Below are positions 23,387 to 31,054 of a DNA stretch of 64,000 nucleotides, piece by piece. The first letter of the stretch is position 1, and each line of letters starts with the position of its first letter. The notes under the pieces are model-generated. The model was not told the origin of the DNA and made no database searches. It worked only from the letters and a program-made list of their open reading frames with translations. The translations under genes were made by a program, and so were the position numbers. The stretch is from the NCBI RefSeq assembly GCF_904426505.1, contig NZ_CAJGBN010000007.1, positions 38,293-102,292 of the forward strand. Reading direction: 5' to 3'. Source of the stretch: Rubrivivax sp. A210. GTDB lineage: Bacteria; Pseudomonadota; Gammaproteobacteria; Burkholderiales; Burkholderiaceae_C.

Positions 23387-25036
23387 TCAGAAGCGTGCGC
23401 GCAGCAGTTCGCGCAGCACGCCGCGGCGGATGGCCTTGTTGGTGAGCGCCGGCGCCTGCCACCACCAGCCGTCGGCCTGCATCGCGGCGGCGGCGGCCAC
23501 GAAGCGGGCGCAGACCTCGTCGAAATCCTGCGCCGTGAAGTCCAGGCTGAAGATCAGCCGCCCCGTGCCCACCCAGCTCAGCGCCAGGCCCTGCTCGCGC
23601 AGGTAGAACTGCAGCATCCAGTTGTAGCGCGAGGGCAGGGTGTAGGACACGGTCCAGATGGTCTGCAGGTTGGCCACCTGCACCGGCAGGCCGCGCTCGC
23701 GCAGCTGCAGGTTGAGCTGCTGGGCGCGGCGGTTCCAGGTGTCGTCCAGCCCGGCGTACAGCGCCTGCACCGGCGCGCTCTTCAGGCGTTCCAGAAACAC
23801 CTGCATCGCGCCCATCACCCAGGGATGGGAGTTGAAGGTGCCGCGGGCGAAGCAGATGTCGGCCGGGCGTTCTTCGCGAAAGCGCTTCATCAGCGCGGCC
23901 TTGCCGCAGACCGCGCCCACCGGCAGCCCGCCGCCCAGGGTCTTGCCGTAGGTCACCATGTCGGCGCGCACGCCAAAGTACTGCTGCGCCCCGCCCGGAG
24001 CCAGGCGGAAGCCCATGAAGACCTCGTCGAAGATGAGCACGATGCCGCGCGCCGTACACACCTCGCGCAGCTGGCGCAGCCAGGCGGTGTAGGCCTCGCG
24101 GTCGAAATGGGCGCTGCGGCCACTGTCGAGCAGCGAGCCGTCGCCCGGTGCCGCCTTGTTGGGGTGCAGGGCCTGCAGCGGGTTGACCAGCACGCAGGCG
24201 ATGTCGTTGCGCTTGCGCAGCACGCGCAGCGTGTCCTCGTCCATCTCCTTGAGCGTGTAGGTGTTGGCCGGCGGCAGCGGGTTGCCGGGGCCGGGCTGCA
24301 CGTCTTCCCACCAGCCGTGGTAAGCGCCCGAGAAGCGAACCAGGCATTTGCGCCGTGTGTGATAGCGCGCCAGGCGCACGGCCTGCATCACGGCCTCGGT
24401 GCCCGACATGTGGAACGACACCTCGTCCAGCCCCGAGATGCGGCGCAACTCGGCCACGTTGAAGGCCAGCGCCGGGTGGTAGCTGCCGAGCACGGCGCCC
24501 AGGTCGGCCACGCGTGCGCCGCCCTCCTGGATGCAGGACTTGTAGAACTCGTGGCCGAAGACGTTGACGCCGTAGCAGCCGGTGAGATCGATGAAGCGCT
24601 GGCCGTCGAGATCGGTCACCGTCACGCCGTCGGTGCGCTGCACGAAGGCGCCGATGGCGATGTGCTGGCGCAGGTAGTGGCTGTACTGGAAGGGCACGCG
24701 GTAGGTGCTGGTGAATTGCAGGTCCGACAGCCCTTCGCGCACCTGCTTCGTCAGCGCCACCGATTGCGGATGGCGCGCCGACAGCGTTGCGGCCAGGCGC
24801 TGGAAGCCGGCACGGCGCTGCGCCTGCACCGCGGCCGGTGCGCTGTCGGAGGCGAAGAAGCGCTCCTCGTCATAGGCATAGCCCGGAATCAGGCCGGCCA
24901 CGCGGCGTGCCATGCGCGAGTGCCCGGTGAGCGAAGGGTGCTTGGCCAGCGAAAGCTCCAGCCTGCGGCGCGCCAGCGGCAGGCCTGCCAGCAGCGCAGC
25001 GAGGGCCAGGACGGAGTAGCCGGTGGGTTCGATCAT
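23387..25036 (-). CDS. Membrane-anchored class III aminotransferase (GSA-aminomutase-like)
   Basis: This 549-residue protein has an N-terminal extension of roughly 110 residues, with a hydrophobic stretch at 8-20, before the usual aminotransferase fold. The core shows HMSGTEAVMQAVRLAR, FSGAYHGWW, IFDEVFMGFR and the PLP lysine at 365 in TYGKTLGGGLPVG, as in glutamate-1-semialdehyde aminomutase. GSA-AM itself is about 430 residues, so the extension and the lipid-gene setting argue against haem synthesis. The substrate is unknown. It is preceded on the minus strand by a Pho-like box at 25079-25096, next to the psd array. It may supply or modify an amino headgroup. I found no described relative with this context. 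Confidence 0.72.
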   Translation of the reverse strand: MIEPTGYSVLALAALLAGLPLARRRLELSLAKHPSLTGHSRMARRVAGLIPGYAYDEERFFASDSAPAAVQAQRRAGFQRLAATLSARHPQSVALTKQVREGLSDLQFTSTYRVPFQYSHYLRQHIAIGAFVQRTDGVTVTDLDGQRFIDLTGCYGVNVFGHEFYKSCIQEGGARVADLGAVLGSYHPALAFNVAELRRISGLDEVSFHMSGTEAVMQAVRLARYHTRRKCLVRFSGAYHGWWEDVQPGPGNPLPPANTYTLKEMDEDTLRVLRKRNDIACVLVNPLQALHPNKAAPGDGSLLDSGRSAHFDREAYTAWLRQLREVCTARGIVLIFDEVFMGFRLAPGGAQQYFGVRADMVTYGKTLGGGLPVGAVCGKAALMKRFREERPADICFARGTFNSHPWVMGAMQVFLERLKSAPVQALYAGLDDTWNRRAQQLNLQLRERGLPVQVANLQTIWTVSYTLPSRYNWMLQFYLREQGLALSWVGTGRLIFSLDFTAQDFDEVCARFVAAAAAMQADGWWWQAPALTNKAIRRGVLRELLRARF

Positions 25037-25078
25037 CGTGGGTGCTCCAGTGAGGATGGCGCTTTGTAGGGCCGCGCC

Positions 25079-25096
25079 TTGACGGCTTGATGAATC
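25079..25096 (-). promoter_or_regulatory. Weak PhoB-like box upstream of the aminotransferase
   Basis: On the minus strand GATTCAT and CCGTCAA are separated by four bases and lie 43 bases before the start at 25036. Each half matches CTGTCAY in four to five positions, so this is the weakest box in the block; its spacing and distance fit the others. Confidence 0.35.
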
Positions 25097-25110
25097 ACCC
25101 GGCTGCCGCA

Positions 25111-25150
25111 CCGTCACGAAAACGCCGCCCGCGGGTCACCGCGGCGTCAT
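25111..25150 (+). promoter_or_regulatory. Phased PhoB-like half-sites upstream of psd
   Basis: CCGTCAC at 25111, GGGTCAC at 25133 and GCGTCAT at 25144 fall on one 11-bp register (the slot at 25122 is empty). The last ends 39 bases before the psd ATG, a good distance for an activator site overlapping the -35 region. Confidence 0.6.
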
Positions 25151-25189
25151 GCGACGACCACAGCATCGCGCCATTCAGCCCACGGCCGC

Positions 25190-26128
25190 ATGAGCAAACC
25201 CTCTATCCACCCCGCCACCCACCCCGGCACCGACACACGGGCCGAGCCCGCAGCCCGGCACGATAGCAAGTCCGGCGCCTGGCTGCTGCTGCGCGAGGAT
25301 CTCAACTTCCTCGTCACCAACCGCATTCCGCGCCAGGCGGCGACGCGCTTCATGGGCTGGTACAGCAAGCTGCGCAGCCCCTGGCTGTGCCGCGCCTCCA
25401 TCGCCGTGTGGCGGCTGTTCACCGAGCTCGACCTCAGCGATGCCCGCAAGCAGCGCTTCGACAGCCTGCACGATTGCTTCACGCGCGAGCTGAAAGACGG
25501 CGCGCGCCAGGTCGACCCCGATGCGGCCGTGCTGGCCAGCCCCTGCGACGCCATCGTCGGCGCCTGCGGCACGGTGAAGGCGGGCCAGCTGTGGCAGGCC
25601 AAGGGCATGGGCTACCGCATCGAAGACTTGTTCGGCCGCGCCGAGCGCGCCGCGCCCTTCGAGGGCGGCAGCTTCGTCACGCTGCGCCTGACCTCGGCCA
25701 TGTACCACCGCTTCCACGCGCCGCACGACGGCCGCATCGAGCACGTCACCTACCTCAGCGGCGACACCTGGAACGTCAACCCCATTGCCCTGAAGCGCGT
25801 GCAGCGCCTGTTCTGCCGCAACGAGCGCGCGCTCATCCGCATGCGCTTGAGCAGCGGCGAGCCGCTGGCCCTGGTGCCGGTGGCGGCGGTGCTGGTGGCC
25901 AGCATCCGGCTGCACTTCCTGGACGTGCTGCTGCACCTGCGCTGGCCCGGGCCAAACGAGATGCCCTGCGACGCGGCCGTCACCAAGGGCCAGGAGCTGG
26001 GCTGGTTCGAGCATGGCTCCACCATCATCTGCTTCGCGCCACCGGGCATCAGCCTCGCGCCCGGCATTGCCAGCGGGCAGCGCATCCGCATGGGGCAGGC
26101 GCTGATGCGGCGGCATTCACCGGCCTGA
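25190..26128 (+). CDS. psd: Phosphatidylserine decarboxylase
   Basis: The 312-residue proenzyme has the conserved DAIVG Asp at 120, the YHRFHAP segment with His at 173 and 176, and the self-cleavage site HGST with Ser277. Cleavage would give a pyruvoyl group on a short alpha chain. It decarboxylates phosphatidylserine to phosphatidylethanolamine in the inner membrane. The normal LGST is HGST here, and the N-terminal 45 residues differ from E. coli Psd, so it belongs to a divergent branch. The start is preceded by phased Pho-like sites, which is unusual because psd is normally a constitutive gene next to pssA. It may be a second, starvation-specific enzyme or act on another phospholipid. Confidence 0.88.
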   Translation: MSKPSIHPATHPGTDTRAEPAARHDSKSGAWLLLREDLNFLVTNRIPRQAATRFMGWYSKLRSPWLCRASIAVWRLFTELDLSDARKQRFDSLHDCFTRELKDGARQVDPDAAVLASPCDAIVGACGTVKAGQLWQAKGMGYRIEDLFGRAERAAPFEGGSFVTLRLTSAMYHRFHAPHDGRIEHVTYLSGDTWNVNPIALKRVQRLFCRNERALIRMRLSSGEPLALVPVAAVLVASIRLHFLDVLLHLRWPGPNEMPCDAAVTKGQELGWFEHGSTIICFAPPGISLAPGIASGQRIRMGQALMRRHSPA

Positions 26129-26153
26129 CTCCCGGCTGTCACGCGGGCGTCGC
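26125..26153 (+). promoter_or_regulatory. PhoB-like half-sites upstream of plcP
   Basis: CTGACTC at 26125 (overlapping the psd stop), CTGTCAC at 26136 and GCGTCGC at 26147 are 11 bp apart. The middle site is consensus. The array ends 14 bases before the plcP ATG, so the leader would be very short unless the start at 26177 is used. Confidence 0.5.
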
Positions 26154-26167
26154 GCGCCAGCGCCACC

Positions 26168-27022
26168 ATGCGCGGCATGCGCCGTGACGACCTTCAAGTG
26201 CCCTCCGAGGCCGCGCCTGTGGACGAGCCCGAGGGCCGGCTCAGGGTGCGCACGGTGTGGATCTCCGATCTCCACCTGGGCACACCGGGCTGCCAGGCCG
26301 ATGCGCTGCTGGACTTCCTGCGCAACGTGGAATGCGAGACGCTGTTCCTGGTGGGCGACATCATCGACGGCTGGCAGCTGCGCCGCCAGTGGTACTGGCC
26401 GCAGGCCCACAACGACGTGGTGCAGAAGCTGCTGCGCAAGGCGCGCAAGGGCACGCGCGTGATCTTCGTGCCGGGCAACCACGACGAGTTCGCGCGCAAG
26501 TACTTGGGCCACAACTTCGGCGGTGTCGATGTCGTCAACGACTTCATGCACGTCACGGCCGATGGCCGCCGGCTGTGGGTGACGCACGGCGATCTGTTCG
26601 ACAGCGTGATCCAGTGCGCGCGCTGGCTGGCCATCGTGGGCGACTGGGCCTACGAGCTCACGATACGCGTCAACCGCCACGTCAACTCCTGGCGGGCGCG
26701 CATGAAGCTGCCGTATTTCAGCCTCTCGCGCTATCTCAAGCTCAAGGTCAAGCGCGCCGTCAGCTATGTCAACGACTTCGAGGACGCGGTGGCGCGCGAG
26801 GCGCGCGAGCGTGGCGCCGACGGCGTGGTCTGCGGCCACATCCACCACGCCGAGATGCGCACCATAGCCGGCGTGCTGTACTGCAACGACGGCGACTGGG
26901 TCGAGAGCCTCACGGCCCTGGTCGAGCACGGCGATGGCCGGCTGGAAATCGTCGACTGGTCGCACCGCGCCGGCCATGCCGCGTCGCACGCGGTGCAGGT
27001 GTTGAGCACGCAGCCCGCCTGA
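26168..27022 (+). CDS. plcP: PlcP-type phospholipase C, LpxH-like metallophosphoesterase
   Basis: The 284-residue protein has all motifs of the calcineurin-like metallophosphoesterases: ISDLHLG, GDIIDGW, GNHDE, THGDLFD and GHIHHAE for the dinuclear metal site. It differs from LpxH by the WYWPQAHNDVVQKLLRKARKG segment, which I recall from the Sinorhizobium PlcP. By family knowledge PlcP cuts phosphatidylcholine, phosphatidylglycerol and phosphatidylethanolamine to diacylglycerol under phosphate limitation. A standard UDP-diacylglucosamine hydrolase is the alternative. The lipid neighbours, the glycosyltransferase and Pho-like boxes favour PlcP. It is separated from psd by 39 bases. Confidence 0.8.
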   Translation: MRGMRRDDLQVPSEAAPVDEPEGRLRVRTVWISDLHLGTPGCQADALLDFLRNVECETLFLVGDIIDGWQLRRQWYWPQAHNDVVQKLLRKARKGTRVIFVPGNHDEFARKYLGHNFGGVDVVNDFMHVTADGRRLWVTHGDLFDSVIQCARWLAIVGDWAYELTIRVNRHVNSWRARMKLPYFSLSRYLKLKVKRAVSYVNDFEDAVAREARERGADGVVCGHIHHAEMRTIAGVLYCNDGDWVESLTALVEHGDGRLEIVDWSHRAGHAASHAVQVLSTQPA

Positions 27023-27062
27023 TCGCTGCCTGAACCGCCCCCGGCCGCGTGGCGCCGGGCCT

Positions 27063-27102
27063 GCGTCACCGTGCTGTCATTGCGGCTTCGCTGCCGCGTC
27101 AC
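27063..27102 (+). promoter_or_regulatory. Four phased PhoB-like half-sites upstream of olsB
   Basis: GCGTCAC at 27063, CTGTCAT at 27074, GCTTCGC at 27085 and GCGTCAC at 27096 lie on an exact 11-bp register. Three of the four match the consensus core GTCAY. This is the most regular array in the window and ends 14 bases before the first possible start. Confidence 0.65.
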
Positions 27103-27116
27103 GCGCGGCGCCGACG

Positions 27117-27968
27117 ATGGCGGCCATGAACACGCAACTGTCCATCCCGCCCGCGCCGCACCGCATCGAGCTGCCTGCCACGGGCCTGCCGCTGGCGCCG
27201 CCGCCCCGGTCAACCGCCCCGTCCGCCAAGACGCCGCCGCTGGAGGCCGTCTGGGCCCGCCATGCCGACGAGGTGGAGGCCGCGCAGCGCCTGCGCTGGC
27301 GCGTCTTCACCCAGGAGATGGGCGCGCGCCTGAGCCCGCCGCCGGGCACGCCCGAGGGCGTGGACGCCGATCTCTTCGACGCCCATTGCGAGCATCTCAT
27401 CGTGCGCACGGTGGAAACCGACGACAGCCCCGCCGAGGTGGTGGGCACCTACCGCGTGCTGACGCCCGCCGCGGCCAAGCGCCTGGGCGGCCTGTACAGC
27501 GACACCGAGTTCGACCTCGTGCGCCTGGCCCGCCTGCGCCCGCGCCTGGCCGAGCTGGGCCGCTCGTGTACCGCGCCGGCCTGGCGCCAGGGCGGGGTGA
27601 TCATGATGCTGTGGTCTTCGCTGGGCAGCTTCATGCACCGCAACGGCATCGAGTACATCACCGGCTGCGCCAGCGTCTCGGTGCGCGATGGCGGCCGGCA
27701 GGCGGCCGACCTCTGGCACACGCTGCGCCAGTTCCACCTGGCCCCGCCCGACGACCAGGTGCGCCCGCGCCTGCCGTTGCCGGTGGACGAACTCGCCACC
27801 GGCCGCGCGGCCGAGCCGCCGGCCCTCATCAAGGGCTATCTCAAGTGCGGCGGCAAGCTGCTGGGCCCGCCGGCCTGGGATCCGGCCTTCGGCACCGCCG
27901 ACCTGCCGATGATGCTGCGCCTGGCCGACCTGCCGGGCTCCTACCGCAGGCGCTTTGTCGGCAACTGA
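27117..27968 (+). CDS. olsB: OlsB-type N-acyltransferase (ornithine lipid synthesis)
   Basis: The 283-residue protein is a hemolysin-like/GNAT acyltransferase of the OlsB family. Visible features are RLRWRVFTQEMGARL, DAHCEHLIVR, VVGTYRVLTP, DLVRLARLRPRLAELGRSC, a long GVIMMLWSSLGSFMHRNGIEYITGCASVSV strand-helix and ALIKGYLKCGGKLLGPPAWDPAF. OlsB acylates the alpha-amine of ornithine with a 3-hydroxyacyl chain; OlsA then adds the second chain. OlsA is not nearby and is often unlinked. ATG at 27126 is an alternative start. It sits between plcP and phoX with its own phased Pho-like array, so phosphorus-free ornithine lipid would be made in phosphate starvation. Confidence 0.82.
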   Translation: MAAMNTQLSIPPAPHRIELPATGLPLAPPPRSTAPSAKTPPLEAVWARHADEVEAAQRLRWRVFTQEMGARLSPPPGTPEGVDADLFDAHCEHLIVRTVETDDSPAEVVGTYRVLTPAAAKRLGGLYSDTEFDLVRLARLRPRLAELGRSCTAPAWRQGGVIMMLWSSLGSFMHRNGIEYITGCASVSVRDGGRQAADLWHTLRQFHLAPPDDQVRPRLPLPVDELATGRAAEPPALIKGYLKCGGKLLGPPAWDPAFGTADLPMMLRLADLPGSYRRRFVGN

Positions 27969-27979
27969 GCCGCGGGCCA

Positions 27980-27997
27980 GCTTCACAGGCGCGTCAT
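27980..27997 (+). promoter_or_regulatory. PhoB-like box upstream of phoX
   Basis: GCTTCAC at 27980 and GCGTCAT at 27991 are 11 bp apart and end 54 bases before the phoX start, an expected distance for a PhoB-activated promoter. The first half departs from consensus at one core base. Confidence 0.5.
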
Positions 27998-28051
27998 CTT
28001 GGCGCGCGACAGTGCGAAGTCCCATCCATCCAATTCGACGAGCCCCGACGC

Positions 28052-30274
28052 ATGAACAAACCCGTGGACCTGCCGCAACGCGATTTCAACGACGAGGATT
28101 CCAACACCTCGTCCAATCCCAGCTTCGAATCGGTGCTGAACGCGCGCCTGAGCCGACGCAATCTGCTGCGCGGCAGCGTCGGTACGGCCGCCACCGCCCT
28201 GCTGGGCGGCCTGAGCCTGGCGGCCTGCGGTGGCGATGACGACACGCCGGCGGCAACCGCCCCTGCCGAGGCCTTGCTCGGCTTCAACGCCGTGGCCAAG
28301 TCGCTCGAGGACAAGTTCACCGTGCCGACCGGCTACACCGCCTCGGTGCTGCTGGCCGTCGGCGATCCGCTGGCCGCCGGCGTGGCTGCCTACAAGAACG
28401 ACGGCACCGATACCGGCTATGACCGCCGCTCGGGCGACAACCACGACGGCATGGAGTACTTCGGCCTCTCGGCCGCCGGCACGCCAGACCCCACCAACAA
28501 CGACCGTGCGCTGCTGGGCATCAATCACGAATACGTCAACCTGCCCTTCCTGCACGCCAACGGCACCACGGCCAATCCGCGTCCGGCTGCTGAAGCCGAC
28601 ATCGAGGTCGATTGCCACGGCGTGTCCATCGTCGAGATCGCCAAGACCGCCGGCAAGTTCGGCGTGGTGCAGAGCTCGGCCTTCAACCGCCGCATCACCG
28701 CCGCCACCGAGATCGAGCTTTCGGGCCCGGTGCGCGGCCACGCGCTGGCCGTCACCAAGTTCTCGACCACCGGCACCCGGACCCGCGGCACCGTCAACAA
28801 CTGCGGCACCGGCAAGACGCCCTGGGGCACGCTGCTGACCGGCGAGGAGAACTGGGTCGGCTACTACTTCCGCGCCGCCGGCGACCCGGCGCTGCGCGGG
28901 GCCAAGGGCAACACCGCCCTCGTGCGCTACGGCAGCAATGCCACCGCCACGGCCGCCGCGGCCAGCCGCTACGGCTGGGAGACCGCCGGCGCGGCCGACA
29001 AGTACGCGCGCTGGAACACCAGCGTCACGGGCGTTTCCATCGACGGCAGCGACGACTACCGCCACGAGGTCAACACCCAGGGCTACGTGACCGAGATCGA
29101 CCCCTACAACGCCAGCTCGGTGGTGAAGAAGCGCACCGCGCTGGGCCGCATGGCGCATGAGAGCGCCGCCTTCTCCAAGCCCGTGGTCGGCAAGCCGCTG
29201 GCCGTGTACATGGGCGACGACGCGCGCAACGAGTACATCTACAAGTTCGTCTCCACCCAGACCTGGGTGGCGGCCGATGCCAGCGCCGCCGACCGCGTGG
29301 CCACCGGCGACAAGTATCTCGACGCGGGCAAGCTCTACGTGGCCAAGTTCAACGCCGACGGCACGGGCCAGTGGATCGAGTTGAGCCTCACCAACCCCAC
29401 GGTGGCGGGCTACGCCAACTACGCCTTCGCCGACGCCGGCGACGTGGCCATGCATCCCCGCATCGCCGGTGACGCGGTGGGCGCGACCAAGATGGACCGC
29501 CCCGAGTGGTGCGGCGTCCACCCCAACACGGGCGAGGTCTACTTCACGCTCACCAACAACAGCAACCGCCGCCTCGGCACGGTGACCGGCTCGCAGCTCA
29601 ACCCCGATGCCGCCAACCCGCGCGTCTACACCGACATCCGCGGCGCCGCCACGGCACAGTCGGGCAACCCCAACGGCCACATCATCCGCGTCAAGGAAGC
29701 CGCCGGCGAGCCCGGTGCCACCGCCTTCAGCTGGGACATCTTCCTCTTCGGCGCCGAGACCGGCGCGCCCAGCGGCATCATCAACCTGTCGGGCCTGAGC
29801 GCCGACCAGGACTTCTCCAGCCCCGACGGCCTGGTCTTCACGCCCAGCACCGGCCTGTGCTGGGTGCAGACCGACGACGGCGCCTACACCGACGTCAGCA
29901 ACTGCATGATGCTGGCGGCCGTGCCCGGCACGGTGGGCGACGGCGGCGCGCTGACGCTGGACTACGGTGCCAACGGCACTGTCACCACGCGCATGGGCAA
30001 GAAGCCGACCGCGGCCACGCTCAAGCGCTTCCTGGTGGGCCCGGCCTTCCAGGAGATCACCGGCCTGTGCGAGTCGCCCGACGGCAAGGTGCTGTTCGTC
30101 AACGTCCAGCACCCGGGCGAGGAAGACAGCAACTTCGCCAGCGTGGCCGACCCCAGCAAGTTCCGCAGCCACTGGCCCGGCAATGCCGGCTACGGCGCCG
30201 GCGGTGCCACCGCCCGGCCGCGGGCGGCCACGGTGATGGTGGTCAAGGACAACGGCGGGCGCGTCGGTTCCTGA
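28052..30274 (+). CDS. phoX: PhoX-family alkaline phosphatase (DUF839)
   Basis: The 740-residue protein has a Tat signal with RR at 35-36 (SRRNLLRG) and a following AAC (Cys59), so it may be a Tat-exported lipoprotein. The DUF839 body shows the propeller features NHDGMEYFGLSA, LGINHEY, GEENWVGYYF, TDDGAYTDVSN and LFVNVQHPGEED. PhoX is a calcium/iron-dependent alkaline phosphatase that frees phosphate from organic esters in the periplasm and is a classical Pho-regulon member. It follows olsB by 83 bases and ends at a strong hairpin before the convergent yitT. Its presence beside the lipid genes is direct support for a phosphate-starvation block. Confidence 0.88.
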   Translation: MNKPVDLPQRDFNDEDSNTSSNPSFESVLNARLSRRNLLRGSVGTAATALLGGLSLAACGGDDDTPAATAPAEALLGFNAVAKSLEDKFTVPTGYTASVLLAVGDPLAAGVAAYKNDGTDTGYDRRSGDNHDGMEYFGLSAAGTPDPTNNDRALLGINHEYVNLPFLHANGTTANPRPAAEADIEVDCHGVSIVEIAKTAGKFGVVQSSAFNRRITAATEIELSGPVRGHALAVTKFSTTGTRTRGTVNNCGTGKTPWGTLLTGEENWVGYYFRAAGDPALRGAKGNTALVRYGSNATATAAAASRYGWETAGAADKYARWNTSVTGVSIDGSDDYRHEVNTQGYVTEIDPYNASSVVKKRTALGRMAHESAAFSKPVVGKPLAVYMGDDARNEYIYKFVSTQTWVAADASAADRVATGDKYLDAGKLYVAKFNADGTGQWIELSLTNPTVAGYANYAFADAGDVAMHPRIAGDAVGATKMDRPEWCGVHPNTGEVYFTLTNNSNRRLGTVTGSQLNPDAANPRVYTDIRGAATAQSGNPNGHIIRVKEAAGEPGATAFSWDIFLFGAETGAPSGIINLSGLSADQDFSSPDGLVFTPSTGLCWVQTDDGAYTDVSNCMMLAAVPGTVGDGGALTLDYGANGTVTTRMGKKPTAATLKRFLVGPAFQEITGLCESPDGKVLFVNVQHPGEEDSNFASVADPSKFRSHWPGNAGYGAGGATARPRAATVMVVKDNGGRVGS

Positions 30275-30280
30275 TCCCCC

Positions 30281-30309
30281 TGCGGCGCGGCGCCAGCCGT
30301 CGCGCCGCA
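30281..30309. terminator. Bidirectional terminator hairpin
   Basis: TGCGGCGCG at 30281 and CGCGCCGCA at 30301 form perfect 9-bp arms with an 11-base loop, six bases after the phoX stop and 17 before the convergent yitT stop. Confidence 0.6.
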
Positions 30310-30325
30310 CCGGCCCGGCGTGGCC

Positions 30326-30931
30326 TCACATCGCCACGTAGCGGCCCGGCTTGTGGTTCACCGCCAGCGTGAGGTTCAACGCCAGCGCGCCGATGATGGA
30401 GATGGCGATGCGCCCGGGCTCGACCACCCACAGCGCCGCGAGAAGAATCGCCAGGTCGACCGCCAGCTGCGTCTTGCCGGCGCTCCAGCCGCGCTCGCGC
30501 TGCAGCACCAGGGCCACGATGCCCACGCCGCCGAGGCTGGCCTGGTGGCGGAACAGCATCAGGAAGCCCGTGCCTATCAGCAGCCCGCCCATGGCGGCGG
30601 CGTACAGCGGCTGCAGCATCTCGAAGCGCAGCAGCAGCGGCAGCACCTCGGTGATGCCCGAGAGCACGGCCACGGCGACGAAGGTCTTGACCGTGAAGCG
30701 CCGCCCCATGCGCCGCCAGGCCAGCCAGTAGAAGGGCAGGTTGATGAGGAAGAAGAGCTTGCCGAAGCTCACGCCGCTGGCGTAGTGCAGCAAGAAGGCC
30801 AGGCCGGCCGTGCCGCCGGTGAGCAGGCCGGCGTGGTTGAGCATGGTCACGCCCAGCGCGATGCACAGCGTGCCCGACAGCAGCGCCTGCAGATCCTCGA
30901 GGTGGGTGTGGCGGTCGATGGGCTTGTTCAT
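30326..30931 (-). CDS. YitT family membrane protein
   Basis: The 201-residue protein has five to six helices and YitT features: SGTLCIALGVTMLNHAGLLTGGTAGLAFLLHY at the N-terminus and GTGFLMLFRHQASLGGVGIVALVL in the middle. The usual C-terminal DUF2179 domain is absent, as in the short YitT forms. Family members are assumed to be transporters without known substrate. It shares a terminator with phoX but has no Pho-like box at its own start, so it is probably not part of the phosphate block. Confidence 0.78.
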   Translation of the reverse strand: MNKPIDRHTHLEDLQALLSGTLCIALGVTMLNHAGLLTGGTAGLAFLLHYASGVSFGKLFFLINLPFYWLAWRRMGRRFTVKTFVAVAVLSGITEVLPLLLRFEMLQPLYAAAMGGLLIGTGFLMLFRHQASLGGVGIVALVLQRERGWSAGKTQLAVDLAILLAALWVVEPGRIAISIIGALALNLTLAVNHKPGRYVAM

Positions 30932-31054
30932 GGCAGCGATGGGTGGCAGCGCGCATTGTCCGCGGCGCGGGGCGCGCCTTGAGCGTCGTGATCGCCGGCT
31001 GGGCGGCCCGGCTAGGATAGGCCCACAGCCTCGATCCGCACTCTTCTGGCCTCC

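Noticed and set aside
23387..25036. Reading the aminotransferase as hemL
   Set aside because: The extra N-terminal domain, larger size and Pho-boxed lipid context argue against a haem role, though the core is similar.
26168..27022. Reading the metallophosphoesterase as LpxH of lipid A synthesis
   Set aside because: The motifs fit both, but the segment around WYWPQAHNDVV, the Pho-like box and the lipid neighbours fit PlcP better. LpxH is not excluded.
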